64,000 nt of DNA from Polydactylus sextarius (GCA_016801845.1 CM028912.1:21388001-21452000), one strand, 5' to 3'. Numbered from the stretch's first letter, positions 38,885 through 51,967 are shown. The notes: generated by a model not told the origin, from the sequence alone. Translations and numbers: made by a program.

Positions 38885-39014
38885 CTCAAGTGCTACCACA
38901 AGCGTTACCGCAGCCCATGTCGAGATGTGATATTCCGGGTGCAGTTTCACACCTGTGCTGTTCACGACCTGGGTATCATCTTTGGAAAGGATGAGCTTGA
39001 TGAGACATTCAAAG
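38885..39014 (+). CDS. tns1: tensin-1 exon: C2 domain, LKCYHKRYRSPCRDVIF
   Basis: 130 bases, phase 0 in and phase 1 out. It codes LKCYHKRYRSPCRDVIF, RVQFHTCAVHDLGIIFG, KDELDETFK. Basic residues in CYHKRYRS are part of the C2 membrane- or partner-binding face. Acceptor tttctttccag, donor gtaata. Confidence 0.96.
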
Positions 39015-39134
39015 GTAATAAGTTTGGGATTAACCAAACTCCTCAGCATGGTATTTATTAGGTGTATCACTTTATAACCTGTGTTTTGATATGTTTTTAT
39101 ACAAAAAACACTCAGGTTCTCTTTATATTTCCAG

Positions 39135-39200
39135 ATGACAGATTTCCAGAATATGGAAAAGTGGAGTTTATTTTCTCATTTGGTCCAGAGAAAATACATG
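39135..39200 (+). CDS. tns1: tensin-1 exon: C2 domain, DDRFPEYGKVEFIFSFGPEK
   Basis: Sixty-six bases, phase 1/1. It codes the split Asp, then DRFPEYGKVEFIFSFG and PEKIH, the last C2 strand. Acceptor ctttatatttccag, donor gtaagc. The previous intron is 120 bases. Confidence 0.96.
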
Positions 39201-39494
39201 GTAAGCATCAATGTGTCTGGTTTTATGGGAGTATGTTGGAGTATTTTCCACATTCACTGTTTTTTTTTTTTTTTTGCCTTTTACAATATATCACAAAGAG
39301 CCTGGATGTAAATGTTATGTGTATTGTGGTACTGATTTAAAAAAACTAACTCTTACATTATTAGAAGTTCAACTGATAAAAAAAAAATGATTAAAGGGAT
39401 TTTTATTTTGAATGTGATCATTTTTCTTTCCTTCTGTTTTGTGATGTAAAGATATTCACATTTTCTACTCTGCTTCTTTGCACTTCTGGTCAAG

Positions 39495-39611
39495 GTATGG
39501 ATCACCTGGAGAACGGGCCGAGCGTCTCGGTTGACTACAACACACAGGATCCTCTGATTCGCTGGGACTCCTATGAAAACTTTAATCAGAGTTGTGAGGA
39601 CACCACAGACG
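39495..39611 (+). CDS. tns1: tensin-1 exon: end of C2 / conserved post-C2 block
   Basis: 117 bases, phase 1/1. It codes GMDHLENGPSVSVDYNTQD, PLIRWDSYENFNQSCEDTTD. The VDYNT.DPLIRWDSYENF block is diagnostic for tensins 1-3. Acceptor cttctggtcaag, donor gtgagt. Confidence 0.96.
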
Positions 39612-40095
39612 GTGAGTACAGTCGGATTAGAGTGGGTGTGTGTTTTATTGTTTTGTGCGCTTTTTGTACAAGGGCACTTCTGTTTTGGACTTAAAAATTA
39701 AAAACAATCACACACATATCACACATTCAGACACAGATCTATACAAAAGAAACAGAACTCCTCCTGCTTGCCATCTTGTGTGTTGTAAAGTTAACAAGGT
39801 GTTAATTACTTTACTGCCGTGGCCCCTATGACCACCGGGACTAATATACGATAAGTTTGCCACAAACTGTGTTTTTTGACTTATTTTAACTGTCAGTGTC
39901 AGATCACACTCATGTAAGAGCACATGACTCATCACCACTGGATTAATACTTCAGCTTCACCACATTCACTTTCCAACTGTGGATGACCACACGGGGTCTC
40001 CTAGTTAGACGACAGTCAGTGATAAACTCTCTAATATGGTTTAGAGGAAGTTGAGACGCTGGTCTCAATTCTGGTCTCTGTCTTTCTTGTTCTAA

Positions 40096-40097
<2 letters not shown>

Positions 40098-40127
<30 letters not shown>
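40098..40127. repeat. (CA)n microsatellite
   Basis: Perfect CA run of about 15 units. Confidence 0.94.
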
Positions 40128-40132
<5 letters not shown>

Positions 40133-41997
40133 CAGCATGTAACCGAGCTGAACCGTGTAACAAGGCTGTGTTTGTCTGTTTGCGTGATACAGAGCAGAGA
40201 TTCAGCCTCTGTCCTAATAGAGTTAAAAGACTTTTTTCACACTTTCATCTTTTTAAACTCCTACACGACAGGGTCAAACTGAGGACGCATTTAAGTTCAA
40301 ATTGGAGTTGGAGTGTTTTATGAGACAAGATGGAGCAAAGTAGCAAAGCATATAGTATGTTGAAAAGCCTAAAAATCACTGCAGGAGGAGGTTTCATGCT
40401 TTTCCAAGATGTAAATGTTAAGTCGTGTTTTGAGAGAGACACACTGGTAACGCTGAATCCATTTGTGGTGAAATTACGACCGCAGAGAAGCCAAAGGCCC
40501 TGTGGGACCTGATTCTATTGCTTTCCAGAGCACAGTGCGAGACATTCCTGAGTTGAGCCACAGGCATGGATGGAGCCTTCCTACTGAGGGAGCGGTGGTC
40601 ACTCTGTGGCCAAAGTGCTACTTTCTCCGTCACCCAAAAAAGGAAGAAATGCTACGCCCATATTGATACCAGCGAGTTTGTTGTTTAGTCTTCAAAAATT
40701 CCACACTATTCACAGCTTGTTTTATAATGGAATCAGTAGAATCAGATAAAGAGGAGTTTATTGTGTCCATGTCATCCACAAGCAGGACATGTAGTATTTC
40801 CTCCTAAATATTATATAAAGTGTAAATCATTAATTAAGCATGATAAATCATTAGCTTTATTATTTTGCATCTTGTAGAAATTCATCAAAGTGTGGTTTGG
40901 CTTCCTCTTGTCTAAGTGGTGCATCAGATGCAGCTGTTTGACTGCAGGACACCCATATAAAAAGTCCACACAACCCTGGTAAAACAGAAATTTGTGATGT
41001 AAAAAAAAATCTGTGGGTGACCTGAAGAGGGCAGTGCACAGGAGCTGTCTGAAATCAAAATTTTGCAAGGGAGAGTGGGCAAATATTGGTTCATCAAAAG
41101 GATCAATCAAAGGTTTGGTCTCATCACAGACACATGATGTTTTAACATGGACCTTGTCGACTTTATGTGTCCGCTGTATGAAATGACAATCCACCACTGT
41201 CAGTTTGTTGGTCAGTCTGTCTCCTCAAATTAACAAATTTACAGTTTTACTGGCAATTACAGCAATGATTCATGTGAGGAACTGGAAAATACAAGCATGT
41301 AATCGCATGTGTAACATTCAGTACCTGAATGATCATATTTCAACAGTCGTAAGGCTGCAAATTTAGAGTGTTTCTGACATGTTATACATGACCAGTGTCT
41401 GCAATTCAATGGATTATTCACAAATTGCAAACAGACTTGACAAGCCGGACGCTTGCTGGATCTTTAATGTCTCTGATTCCCAATGTATGTTGTTACTGGG
41501 CCTTCTATCAGCACCAATGAAGTATCTGCAGCCGCTTGAAATAGGTCTTGCTAAAATAGTGTAGGTGTAAGTCTTGTCTCATTCTGTTTCACAGGAGGTG
41601 TGTATCAGGGTTGTGTGTGTGTGTGTATGTGTCTGGTCCAAGCTTCACGTCTCATCTTACCTTCTATCTTCTGATGATGACGCCATGGTCAAATCAGAAA
41701 GAGCTCATACACACAAACATGAGTTCACAAAAACTCATTTAGATTCCTGAGACTCTTAGTAACTGATAAAACTTCACAGCCGTTTGTGCCGTGACTTTCT
41801 ATAGCAGGTGGCACAGTCAGACCGATGCAAGTTGCATTTGAAATGAGCTCAGCTTGTTTACATTGTTTCCCCCTCACAGAAACAAGAGGGTTTCCAGGAA
41901 ACTGGAGTGTTTCCTCTGTCATTTGGTTTCACACTTGTCAGTGCTGAAAAGGCATTTATCTCCCCTGAGAGAATGGCTCTCACAGAATGAGAAAGAG

Positions 41998-42014
41998 AAA
42001 AAAAAAAAAAAAAA
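41998..42014. repeat. poly-A run
   Basis: Seventeen-base A run. No target-site duplication or retroelement body recognised next to it. Confidence 0.85.
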
Positions 42015-42425
42015 CGGGAGTAGACATGTATCATCCCAAGTGTTTGAAATACTGTGCTGTTGTTGTTGTTGGTGGTGATTTGCAGTTTGTCAGGATTGCA
42101 GTTGCTTTTCTGAGAGCACAGGGCCACTTACATCAATTCTTTGCTTATCAAGGCATGGCATGAAATTTCAAATTATAGGGCCAGTGTTTTGTTGGGATCA
42201 ACATTGGGTAAGTGCTGTCTATGTGGTCACTGGTTTCCAAAGATTGATGTCAATTCTCATTGTGTTTGTTCCATAAAAACAGCTACAGCTGCTGTGGGAT
42301 TTTTGTCATGCCTGCACCTTGCATAAACTCCAACTCCAACATCAACACTTACACAGTTCAGCCGCATAGTCACCAAATCTTTTACATATTATTTTGTTGT
42401 CAAAAAAATGGCACTTTGTATCAGT

Positions 42426-42450
42426 GTCTATCTATCTATCTATCTGTCTA
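42426..42450. repeat. (CTAT)n tetranucleotide repeat
   Basis: About six CTAT/TCTA units with one G interruption, followed by tatatata. Confidence 0.9.
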
Positions 42451-42549
42451 TATATATCCTCTTTGAAACTGAAGTTACCAATCTAGAGCTTCCACTGTCC
42501 ATGAGTATGTTCAGGGCTGAACTATAAGTAATGCTAAACTATAAAACCA

Positions 42550-43056
42550 TCAATGGACTTCGGTTGGTTTGTTTCTTGAGGCACCTTTTACACTGTGATT
42601 CCATGGCACATATATGTGTACTTGAGTAGCCGTATCTGTTTTTTGGTGCCTACCCTGAAATGAGTAAGAAATTAGCATTAATTCTGCACTGAACATGACC
42701 AAAGAGCAAATGCAGATGTCTGCCATCAACTCTACCATAAATTCTCCTCTCGTTATGGTGTTATAATCTTCAGCTTGTGTTAAAAGTGTTGTAGAGTGGC
42801 GCTGATTTAACTGGCGACATTTTCTCCTTCTTTGTTTACACAACTTAAATACATTAGTGGTCCCTTTTCGTCTGCAGTGTTGAGTGTCACACTTAGGTTT
42901 TTGATGGATGTATGTTGTTGTAGTTGCACTTGCACTCAAAATTGTAAGTGTGGTGTGTGATACAGTTGTAATAGTTTTTTTCACAATAGTTAAGTGCTTT
43001 CTGTCCCAATGATTTATCAAATTTAGAGAATATTGAACACAAAAGGACAGATGCAC
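42550..43056 (-). other. unassigned antisense open frame, 168 codons
   Basis: The longest ATG-initiated open frame in the large intron, Thr/Ser-rich with a Lys/Arg/Cys/Gln-rich middle. I recognise no domain. It is reported because a second antisense open region lies less than 200 bases upstream on the same strand (43227-43556). It may be chance. Confidence 0.2.
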
Positions 43057-43226
43057 CGTGTTTTTGTGGAGAATTAAGATGAGGATTGGGCTGTTAAAAA
43101 CAAAACAGTTGTAGCATTTTTCTACATCTTTTCCAGGTTTTGAACATTTTGCTCACAGGGTCCAAAAGGAAACACTTTTAAATCTTCAGCTGTTTACCAG
43201 CTAAACTGGAATTTAATGCTACATTA

Positions 43227-43556
43227 CCATATTGAATTGGTTCTCTCTCCTCCAACAGACCCTCCCTTCCTCTTCTCTGACTCCGTGGAGTTAAAGTCAG
43301 ACTCCTCCACTGGACTGTGAAGCTCTTTGTGCACACAGTCACAGGAGGAGGAGTGACCGAGAATGTCAGTGTGGGTTTGTGAGTGCTGTTGCCGCTTAGT
43401 GCAGACAGACGCTTCCTCAGAGTTAGATGGTGAATTTGCACCCAGCGTTTCTTCGTCTTCCCTGCGAGGTGAAGATTGTTTTTCATACTCCTGTTTCTCC
43501 GGTACCTGCTGAAGACATCTGTCCTTGAATCCATGTCCAGTTTTGTCCTCCGCTCT
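43227..43556 (-). other. unassigned antisense open region without Met, 110 codons
   Basis: Stop-to-stop frame on the minus strand with protein-like, hydrophilic composition (CLQQVPEKQEYEKQ, SPSNSEEASVCTKRQQ, VEESDFNSTESEKRKGG). An excellent minus-strand acceptor (ttttctctccag, ending near 43567) precedes it, but the frame has a stop 3 codons after that acceptor. The overlapping minus frame is open too and contains an ATG at 43534. It could be a decayed exon, a cryptic nested gene or chance. No homologue recognised. Confidence 0.25.
43259..43320 (+). CDS. tns1: candidate alternative terminal exon truncating tensin-1 after C2
   Basis: A strong acceptor (ttctctctcctccaacag) precedes ACCCTCCC... 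Spliced from the phase-1 donor at 39611 it reads (D)PPFLFSDSVELKSDSSTGL and stops at TGA 43318-43320. An AATAAA lies at 43687-43692. The product would be a phosphatase-C2-only tensin with a 21-residue tail. The evidence is phase, splice site and poly-A signal only; no known isoform is claimed, and the same bases also read open on the other strand. Confidence 0.3.
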
Positions 43557-46500
43557 TTAGGACACTGGAGAGAAAAGTTGTCACAGATTTGACAGCTGAC
43601 ACCTTTAAAACATGTGAGTAACTTGACACTTTACATGTGCAGATCTGCAGACAAACTTTATTTTCACTTCATGTGGAAAGATACTCAATAAATGACTGAC
43701 CTTCGGTTGTGTACTATTGAAAACACTTGGTCACATTGTGTCTCATCTGTTAATATTTTTTACTGCTTCTTTTAAAGTTAAATATTTTGCAAACACTCTT
43801 CTCCAAAGGTGATAAAACTTTGAGTCACTCAAAAGATAATTTAGGTTTAGAACAAAACAACATAAAAGGACAGAATTAAGCAGGTGTTCAGTCCCCAGGT
43901 TAGTTAATCCCCAACTATCCAGTTTAATCTTCATACCCAAACTTCCTGATTCAACTTTGCTGCTGTAATGTTTGAGTTCCAGTTCTCAGCAATATTTCAT
44001 GTTATTAATACTAGTTAACTTCAAACAGTTACACAAATTGCAATAACTTAATTTATTTTTTTTGTTAGGCACTAGAACAATTTCAAGAAAAAAATAAGTC
44101 ACTGTGTGTCCTTGATTTCACTATGTAAGCTTATTTTCTGAAGCCATTAAGTTACTGTTTATACAAGGCCTGATACACATTTCCCTGTGTACAGACAGTT
44201 TTATGTTGTTTTGCATTTTCTCTCCAGAAGGACACAATCATGACATTAGTCACAGGGACACGTCTGTGTTTTCACATCTTTCCAACTCTTCCAACAGTAG
44301 GGATCATATCTTGACCACGTCAGTTGGTCACAGACTATTTGTTGCTGTGATCTTGTATCAAAGACGGGTTATAAGGAGTGGAGTCAAATTTTAAGTGTGT
44401 ATTTGTGTTGCTTGTTGAGCTACAGACAGACAGGGGCTGGGCTAAGGGGGAGTTACATAATCCTGGTCGAGATAGAAGTTGATGCAATAGAGTGATATCA
44501 CTGCTGAGACTGTATGAAGAATAACTGGGATTTAAAATGGCCCAAGATTAGTTTCAGTATTCAGGTGAGCAGTAAATTACTACACACACTGGATGGTCAT
44601 GGAGAGTGGATGACGACTAATAACTACAAATATTTTACAAACATTTTATCTGGTTCTACAGCAACCTTTATTTCACATTTGTATATTCTGAGGAATCAAA
44701 GAAAAACTATTCTCACCATTCAGTCTTGGTGAAATTCTAATATATGAATATATGATACTTCAACTGATGTAACAAGAGCTTCTATTGATTTACCACCAAC
44801 AGCAAAGAGGTCAGTGTCATGGTTGGCTGCAGTGAAGCATGCAGGGACCCCTGAGCAGGGTAGGAACGTGTTGACATGGTGGCATGAGCTCCCGCTGGGT
44901 TCAGATTCTCGCTCATTCCGTTCTGCAGATGTTGCTACATAAGATAAATGGCTTTGGCTTTGAGTTATTCAGAGATTAAAAGAAAATAAATTTGTGTGTT
45001 CAGTGTTGAGATGAGACTCTGGACAGCAGCTGTCCACTACTTGAGATATCAGCTATAAACTGAACATTGCATTGCATCAGATGTTTCTCAGTGAGTTTGA
45101 CAGCCGTCACCCTGATGCTATAAGCTAATTTCCATGGGATCCCATTGAAATGTGCATTGTTAGGCTGTAGTGTTTCACTGAGAGGATGCAAAGGTGAAAC
45201 GTCTGGCTCTTTGTGTTGGCAACAGGCTTTCATGCTATCAATCCCTCAGTCTGGTCTGAGGCTTTGGGAGGATTAAGCTGCTTTGACTCCAAAGTTTTCC
45301 CTGCTCCAATTGCGTAACACCCAAGACAGAAAAATAAATGACTTCTAGTAAAGACTGCATTGGACACAGTGAGAACAAGTGCTTTGTGTTGATGGAGTCT
45401 CCCTGTTTTGACTCTGGCTGCAGGAGTACAGGGTTTCTTCTAGGCAACAGTTACTGACTCAGTATGATGGCAACTTCTCAGACTGAGAGTGTTTAGCTGT
45501 GGAAATAATAGAATATTGCAGGTTCTACATTGACAAAGAAGTCATTAAAATCTCAAATTAACAAATAAATGGTTCACTTGTGACATTTCATCAGTAATGT
45601 AAGTATTGTAAAAAATTCTGAAAGACACTGATGATCCTGAGAGAGACAGATTGCTGGTTTTCTGAATGAATGAATGAGTGTTTTGTCTGCTCCGTATGGA
45701 TACAGCTTTACTCCAGCTGTTGGCCAAACGCTTTCGTCTTCTCTTTCCCTCTTTCTTCCTCTCCAGTCATCTTTGCACAGCTGATCTGGCTAAAAGTGCC
45801 ACACAAGGCCAGGACATCATTAATCATGATCTCTTTCCAGAAGCTCCTCACACAGGACCCTCTCTTTCTACATCTTTTGACTAGTATTTGTGCTTTTGAA
45901 CTGCAGGATGAAGAGTCACTGCAGACACCACTGGATCACAGTCAGTGATAAAGTGCATTGTTTGTGGATGATTTGATATTTAATTAGTATCAGAAAGTTT
46001 GTTACACTTAGTATGTTCAGAGAAACAAGATTTTAGGCAGCAAAAAACATTTAAGACAAAAACTAGGAGGTGTCCTTTCTTTGTATGGCACAACAGTCTT
46101 GTTTTGGGTGTTATACTGGCCAGAGGTACACTTCCTCACGGGTTACTTAGCTCACTGAATAGACCCCTCTTGAGCCAAGGGGTGGATGGACACACCAGAT
46201 GAAATTCACAAGGAGAAAGGGACTGTACTTTTATTTTGGGTCTACTGGGAGGGTGGCCTCTCTTCCCTTGTTATTATCTTTCTTTTTAAAAAGAATCCTA
46301 TTCATACACTGGTCTTTGTCATAACATGGTTTTCTTCACTTTACAAGAGACACTGTCTGAAAATGCTGCATTATACCAAGATCAAAGCACTCATACTGGC
46401 CAAATCCATTTTCTCAATTGTCTGCCTTCTCTAATCAGATTTCTCTAGAGTCCACAGTGGTACAAGTTAAAATCACTGTACAGATTCAGTCTGTGATAAT

Positions 46501-46873
46501 AATACCACTGATTTGCTTATGTTTACAGAGTATCCAAAGTCAGAATGGGAGAGAGCTGGTGAAGCGTCTTCTGCTAGTGTGACCTCATTGTGGTCATGTT
46601 TGGTTTTTGTTGTCAGTGACTGGTGACACTCTGTGCAAGTCAAGAGAGGATTGTAGACAACAGAAACATGAGATGCCATACAAAGAAATTGTTTAATCCA
46701 AGCTAGGAATTCTCATGCTTGAACAGATTGAGAAATCTTAGACCACAAGTGCCTCGTTTATCTAATGGTTGTACTTAAAATGCTATATAAACACCATCTA
46801 GAAGGGGTTAAAAAATATTGCTTCTTTAGCTCTTGCTTTTGCTGCTTTGCACTCTTTCGTTCTCTTTCTCCTC

Positions 46874-46893
46874 CTTTCTCTCTCTCTCTCTCT
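46874..46893. repeat. (CT)n microsatellite
   Basis: CT run within a longer pyrimidine-rich stretch. Confidence 0.88.
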
Positions 46894-49699
46894 GTCTCTG
46901 TCTTTTATCTTTCTCACATTTTGCAAAGTATAAGCGTCATTTACGACACTGGAAAATTCAACATCCCAATAATCACAATAGATTTTTGTCGCATGAAGGT
47001 TGAGTCTAAAGGTTCCTGACAGTTAAAGCCACTGTAAAGAATCTTATTGATACAGTTCTAATACTGGGAAGTGTCTGGTCAGGATAAAGTCCAGTTGGTG
47101 TCTGAAGCATTTACCATTATGCTGATCAGAATAGGAATTGACAGGAGTTGCTTTGTGGAGGATCTGTATAAATTATTAAGGCTTCAGGCACAATGATGTG
47201 GTTCTGTCTTTGTAGTCTCTCCAAACCGAGGCTACTGAGAGTAAACCCATCAAAGCTTCTCCTCACCTCTTGAACGAGATAGCCACAACCAGCTCATCAG
47301 CCGCTCTCCTCATTTGGCCCTTTTAGATTTTCCTTTCGCAACCCAGTTGCTAACGACCATTGATGACTTTTCCTGAGACGCAACCTCATCCAGAGTGAAA
47401 CATAATGCTCTGCATGGGTGAACTGTCTGGCTGATATATAGTGCATGGAGTGTGTTTTGGTTATTTCTATGCTTTTGTGTTTGATTTCAGTAACCCGCAG
47501 CCACTTGCTACAAATAATCCCACAGAAAGCTATACCTTTAGGTCAGTGGTGGCCACTTGAACATAACATCCAATGTCAATACTGATCAATATACCACTCC
47601 TGCCTGTTTGAAACCTCCCTCCATTACTTGTGTTCTTTTTTCATAGTCCTAGCAAGTTTCCACTCTCATACATTGATTTGCAACACTCTTTGATGCATTT
47701 TTAATGAGCTGCAAGGCAAGTGTTCATCAAACTGGAATGAGTTTCTGTGCTTACATTTGACTAAGTGTTTTGGGGCTATGGATGTTGGCAATCACTAAAC
47801 TGCACTGTACTCAAATCTAAAATGCATCCTCTTGTGCTCCTCCTCTAATGTGTTGAAAACACTCATTCCAACTTCATTTTTGGTAAGAGCATCATTAGAT
47901 TGTGTCATAATCCAACAGATTATTGCATTTGCATCATGTTGTAGATGTGATGCTCTGACTCTCATGGAGTCTTCTCACAATCACTATACCACTAATAGAA
48001 CAGCTACTGATGCTTATTTTATAAAGTCTGTTTCATTAGCTCCCTGTTAAGTCTTTATTTCATAAATCGTCTGTGATCCAGCTCGGAGGATATAATGGCC
48101 TTTTGTGTAGATAATTTACAAGGCTTCTGTAGTACTTTAATAGGTGTCCTTGAGCCCTCACATACAGTAAAAGTATTCTTTGTTGCCAAATCAATAGTTT
48201 AGCCATTAGCCTTTACCCAATATGGCACTGGGGCATACTTATTTATCGTTACCATGCCCAGCTTCGGACGCCTTTCGTTCTGTAATGTAAATACACTGCT
48301 AGTTTTGTTCCTGTCCGCCCATTAGCAACATTTGAAGCCTGAGGGGATGTTCTCAGAAAATGTTTCATCATTGCCTTTTAGTAATGTCACACTTGTGGCT
48401 GTTGCACATGGACCTCCAACTGTTTTGGAATGCCCACACACTCTCTCTCTCACACACGGCATGTTTGTCCATGTAAGCTGAAGGGGAAACATGCTATTTC
48501 CGCTTCGAAGGGAAATCTACTGCTGGAGGGGGTTAGAGGTCAAAGTACAGAGATTAAGAGGTCACACAGTTGAACCATCTGGTCCACAGAACCTCAAAAT
48601 ATCTGACAACATCTTTCATTTTCTGCTACTTTGACTTTTATGGAATTCAGTTTTTGCCCATTTTGTTTTTCTACAGGTGATCGTCTAGACTAAAGCATTT
48701 TGTGATCAACCAATTGCTCATTCCAGACTGGTCAGACATGGTCCAGTCTCCCCTGCTGTTGTATAATTAGTAAAGGCTGTGGGTTCAAGACTGCAGACAT
48801 TCTCCTGACTCATGTGCTCAGGATCACAGAGCAAGTATTTACCTCCTGGGGAGCATGTAAAAACAAACCAACATGGACACACATGGTGTAAGATATCGCA
48901 CATGCACATGCCCTTTCTTATCACATGAAGGGACATGGGCAAAGGTCATTCGTAGAGGGTTACATGTGGCTGTTTCAACCAAACGAAAACAGCAGCAGTC
49001 ACAGCAACACACACAGAAGCAGCTTCAACATAAATAGTCTGCTTGCTGTAAAAAGTCTTACAGATTTAAAGTATCAGATTAAATTTCCTGTCGTACACTT
49101 GTGGATTCTGTGGATCGCTCAGCAGTCACATTGTTTCACAGAGTGAAGACATGGGCTGCTCAAAGAGGTGTGATGATGGTGGGCTTTCATTTTTGTTAGG
49201 GCGTGTGTAGGTTACTAAATTTTCATTAGTAAACTGTCCTTCCATCATCTACTTTACATCTGCATCTGTTTAATCACTGACCGCTACTAATAAGACCTCT
49301 GATATTCTATGTACATCAGATCAGGAGCCACTCACTGTTCATCTGTCTGTTTTTAATGGGTAAGCTTCTCTGTTTTCTTCATCTGCCTGCAGAAGGGTGG
49401 GGTTTTCTCCCTGCTTCGTTGCTGAGAAAGAGCTTGTTAAATGACTGTTGTTGGACTGAGAAGCTCTTTCCATTACATGAGTGCTTTTGACACCAGTGGG
49501 CTAAAGGAGGCAGACCTGTCAGTATGTGAGCATGGAAAGGCCTTATTTCAGTGAATGTCAGTGTTTGCATACATACACAGCTCATATGTGTCTCAGTTGT
49601 TTTTATCATTGGAATTACTGGAAAAATGGTGTTAAGAGTAAAGCAATGAGAGTCAGTGGGTGTGTGCAAGAGAGCCCAACCAAATGGGATTGATGTCAT

Positions 49700-50034
49700 A
49701 TCAAACTCTATGCTCTGGATTTCAGTTCTCCCTCCACCCCACCCTCTCTCACACACCGTCAAACAGGCTGTTGTGATAGTCCTCCCACACACACTCACAG
49801 CAGGGGCAGGTTTTGGACTAGTGGGAGCCACTGGGCAGCCAGTGACAGCAGCAGCACTCCTGATCTGGCCAGACAGCAAACTGTTCAGAAGAGGGAGGAG
49901 CAGGAGAAGGAGTGGTAGCCAAAACCAACTCCCCCAACTCTTGCTGTAATCCCGTAGTGTCCCACAGCGGGGCTCCTCTGCAGGGCTTTTCCCAGCTTAG
50001 TTTGAGGCTGTACCGTCGTCCACTGCTCACACAG
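49700..50034 (+). promoter_or_regulatory. GC-richer patch ending in a donor-like site
   Basis: A GC-richer island in AT-rich intron, open in several frames on both strands and ending CACACAG|gtaggg at 50034/50035. It could be a non-coding alternative first exon feeding the large exon at 51968, or a conserved intronic element. Frame continuity to 51968 is not supported in the one frame checked, so only a UTR role would fit that reading. Confidence 0.2.
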
Positions 50035-51170
50035 GTAGGGGAACCTCCTCCTGTTCAAGTGTTTCTGCCGTTTCATTTGATGAGGCTTTTGACTCTATTT
50101 GAGGTGACTTGTTGAAGTGCTGTGGTTGAGGAGCTCGGGGTGTGAAATCAGCTGTGCGGCGTGACTGATCATCTTAATTGCACGTGTCACATTTGGCTGT
50201 GGTGCAGGTGATTATAAGTAAAGGTACTGACATGGAGAAAGTGAGGGGAGCTCTTCTTTCACGACTTATGTCTATGTTTATCAGGATGACTGATCCATTA
50301 AAGTGTGTGTGAGTGTTTGCATGTGTGCACAGCCCATAACTTGATACTTAAGTAGTTTCATGAGCTATATAAATGTGTAATGATGTCTTAATTTGGAGCC
50401 GCCTGCCTCAGCTGCTAATTTTTCAGGGCAGATAAATTCATATTAACAGCTATAAAATAATAAGAAAATTTCCATCATGGGCTTTACTGACTGTGGTAGT
50501 TATGACATCTACTTTGAGGTTGATATTCTTAGCTGAATACATCACAGGTTGCACAGGTTGTCTAAATGGCATATGATATTGCAGCAGACAATTACCATTA
50601 GACTTGCTAAAAGCTACTGTAGCCTCTTTTTTCCACATATTGTCGTCTATTGTGCCAGTAACAGAATAGTAGTAGTAGTAAATATTCACCATGACGTTCT
50701 GTGACCAACAGCCAGCAGATTACTTTCAACCAGCAGCAACTATGCACCAGTCCCTTGGCAAGTTGCCTTGGGCCAGCCAAGGAGACCTAGTAATACCCAA
50801 CTCATGTACGCCCACCAATCTCAATTACAGAGCTCTGTATTCACTAAAGCCGAGATGGAGATATCTATAAGTTACTGAGACACACAGGCAGTGTCTTTGT
50901 GCTGCCCTTTTCCCAGCTGTAGAATCTGATTTGGTTATCGAGACATGGTTTGAACTGAACTGGATGGAAGAAGAGGATTTATAAAATACGGTATTGTTTT
51001 TTTTCTTTACCCTCCTCAAATTTATGGTTAACTACACAAACTGGTGTGAGGAGTGAGGAAGTTTTAGGGATTTTTCATCAGGCACTTTTTAGGAACAGTC
51101 TCATATTTTGATGTCTGTGATTATATTGGCTGTATGAGAGAAGCAGTAGGGAGGAAAAAGGTGCATGTAA

Positions 51171-51180
51171 GTGTGTGTGT

Positions 51181-51220
<40 letters not shown>
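51171..51220. repeat. (TG)n microsatellite with one TA interruption
   Basis: Fifty bases of GT units, about 750 bases upstream of the large exon. Confidence 0.95.
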
Positions 51221-51222
<2 letters not shown>

Positions 51223-51967
51223 CTCTCAGTATGTAGAGCTTTTGTTTTGCTTTGGGTTTGTGAGGCCAGGAAAATACTCCAGGCCTTCCCTACTGAGTGA
51301 GGCTGATTTTCCAGCGATGACTAAATTCTTCTGATTGGGGCACTCTGTTTCCTCTTCACTGGACTTGGGTGTGGCGGTGTGTGTGTGAATGTACAGTATG
51401 TGTGCATTTGCATTCGTATTCACTCAACATAACCTGCATTGCACCTTCTCAACTGAACAAATCTGTAAGTCTGTGAGATCATGAGTGCACTGCTCCTCGT
51501 CACAGTTCTGGGATCATAAGTAGATCAAGTAAAGGATTGATCGACCTTCTCTAATGCCAGAGCTGCTCAGGTGGCACAGATAAATCCTACTGGCTTGAGA
51601 AAGTACAAAGCAGGCTTCTATGATTTCATTGTTTTTTCCACAGTGCATACTGTGCTCATTTCCTGAAGCTGGCAAAATAGGTGGCCACAAGCCAGTGTTT
51701 AATTTAACTGCAGCTATTTTGGCCATGCGCTCACAATCCCCCAACAGTCAAGTTCTGTCTCCTCACTTGTCACTCTTTGCTCTTAAATACCTTTTTAAAT
51801 GTGTGCTTATATTTAGAAGAGTACATGTTTATTTCTCTAATGGCCAAAGAGCTGTAGCTCTAAAAATACTTGGGCAATACAAAATTGCTCTGCATATAAA
51901 TGGTTATAAATACAGCAAACTGGCGTAATCTGTCTCTAATGAGCCTTGTTTTTTTTGTCTGTTTTAG

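Larger units (their letters stand above)
39612..51967 (+). other. tns1 large intron (12.4 kb)
   Basis: Separates the folded N-terminal half from the disordered scaffold. It holds (CA)n at 40098, (TATC)n at 42426, an A-run at 41998, a (CT)n at 46874 and (TG)n at 51171. A coding-like patch lies at about 42550-43575, with antisense open frames and a possible in-phase alternative 3' exon on the plus strand. A GC-richer patch is at 49700-50034. The remainder is AT-rich with no feature I can support. Confidence 0.8.

Noticed and set aside
49379..49879. 166-codon minus-strand open frame
   Set aside because: No domain or plausible splice context; overlaps a GC-richer patch where several frames are open by composition.
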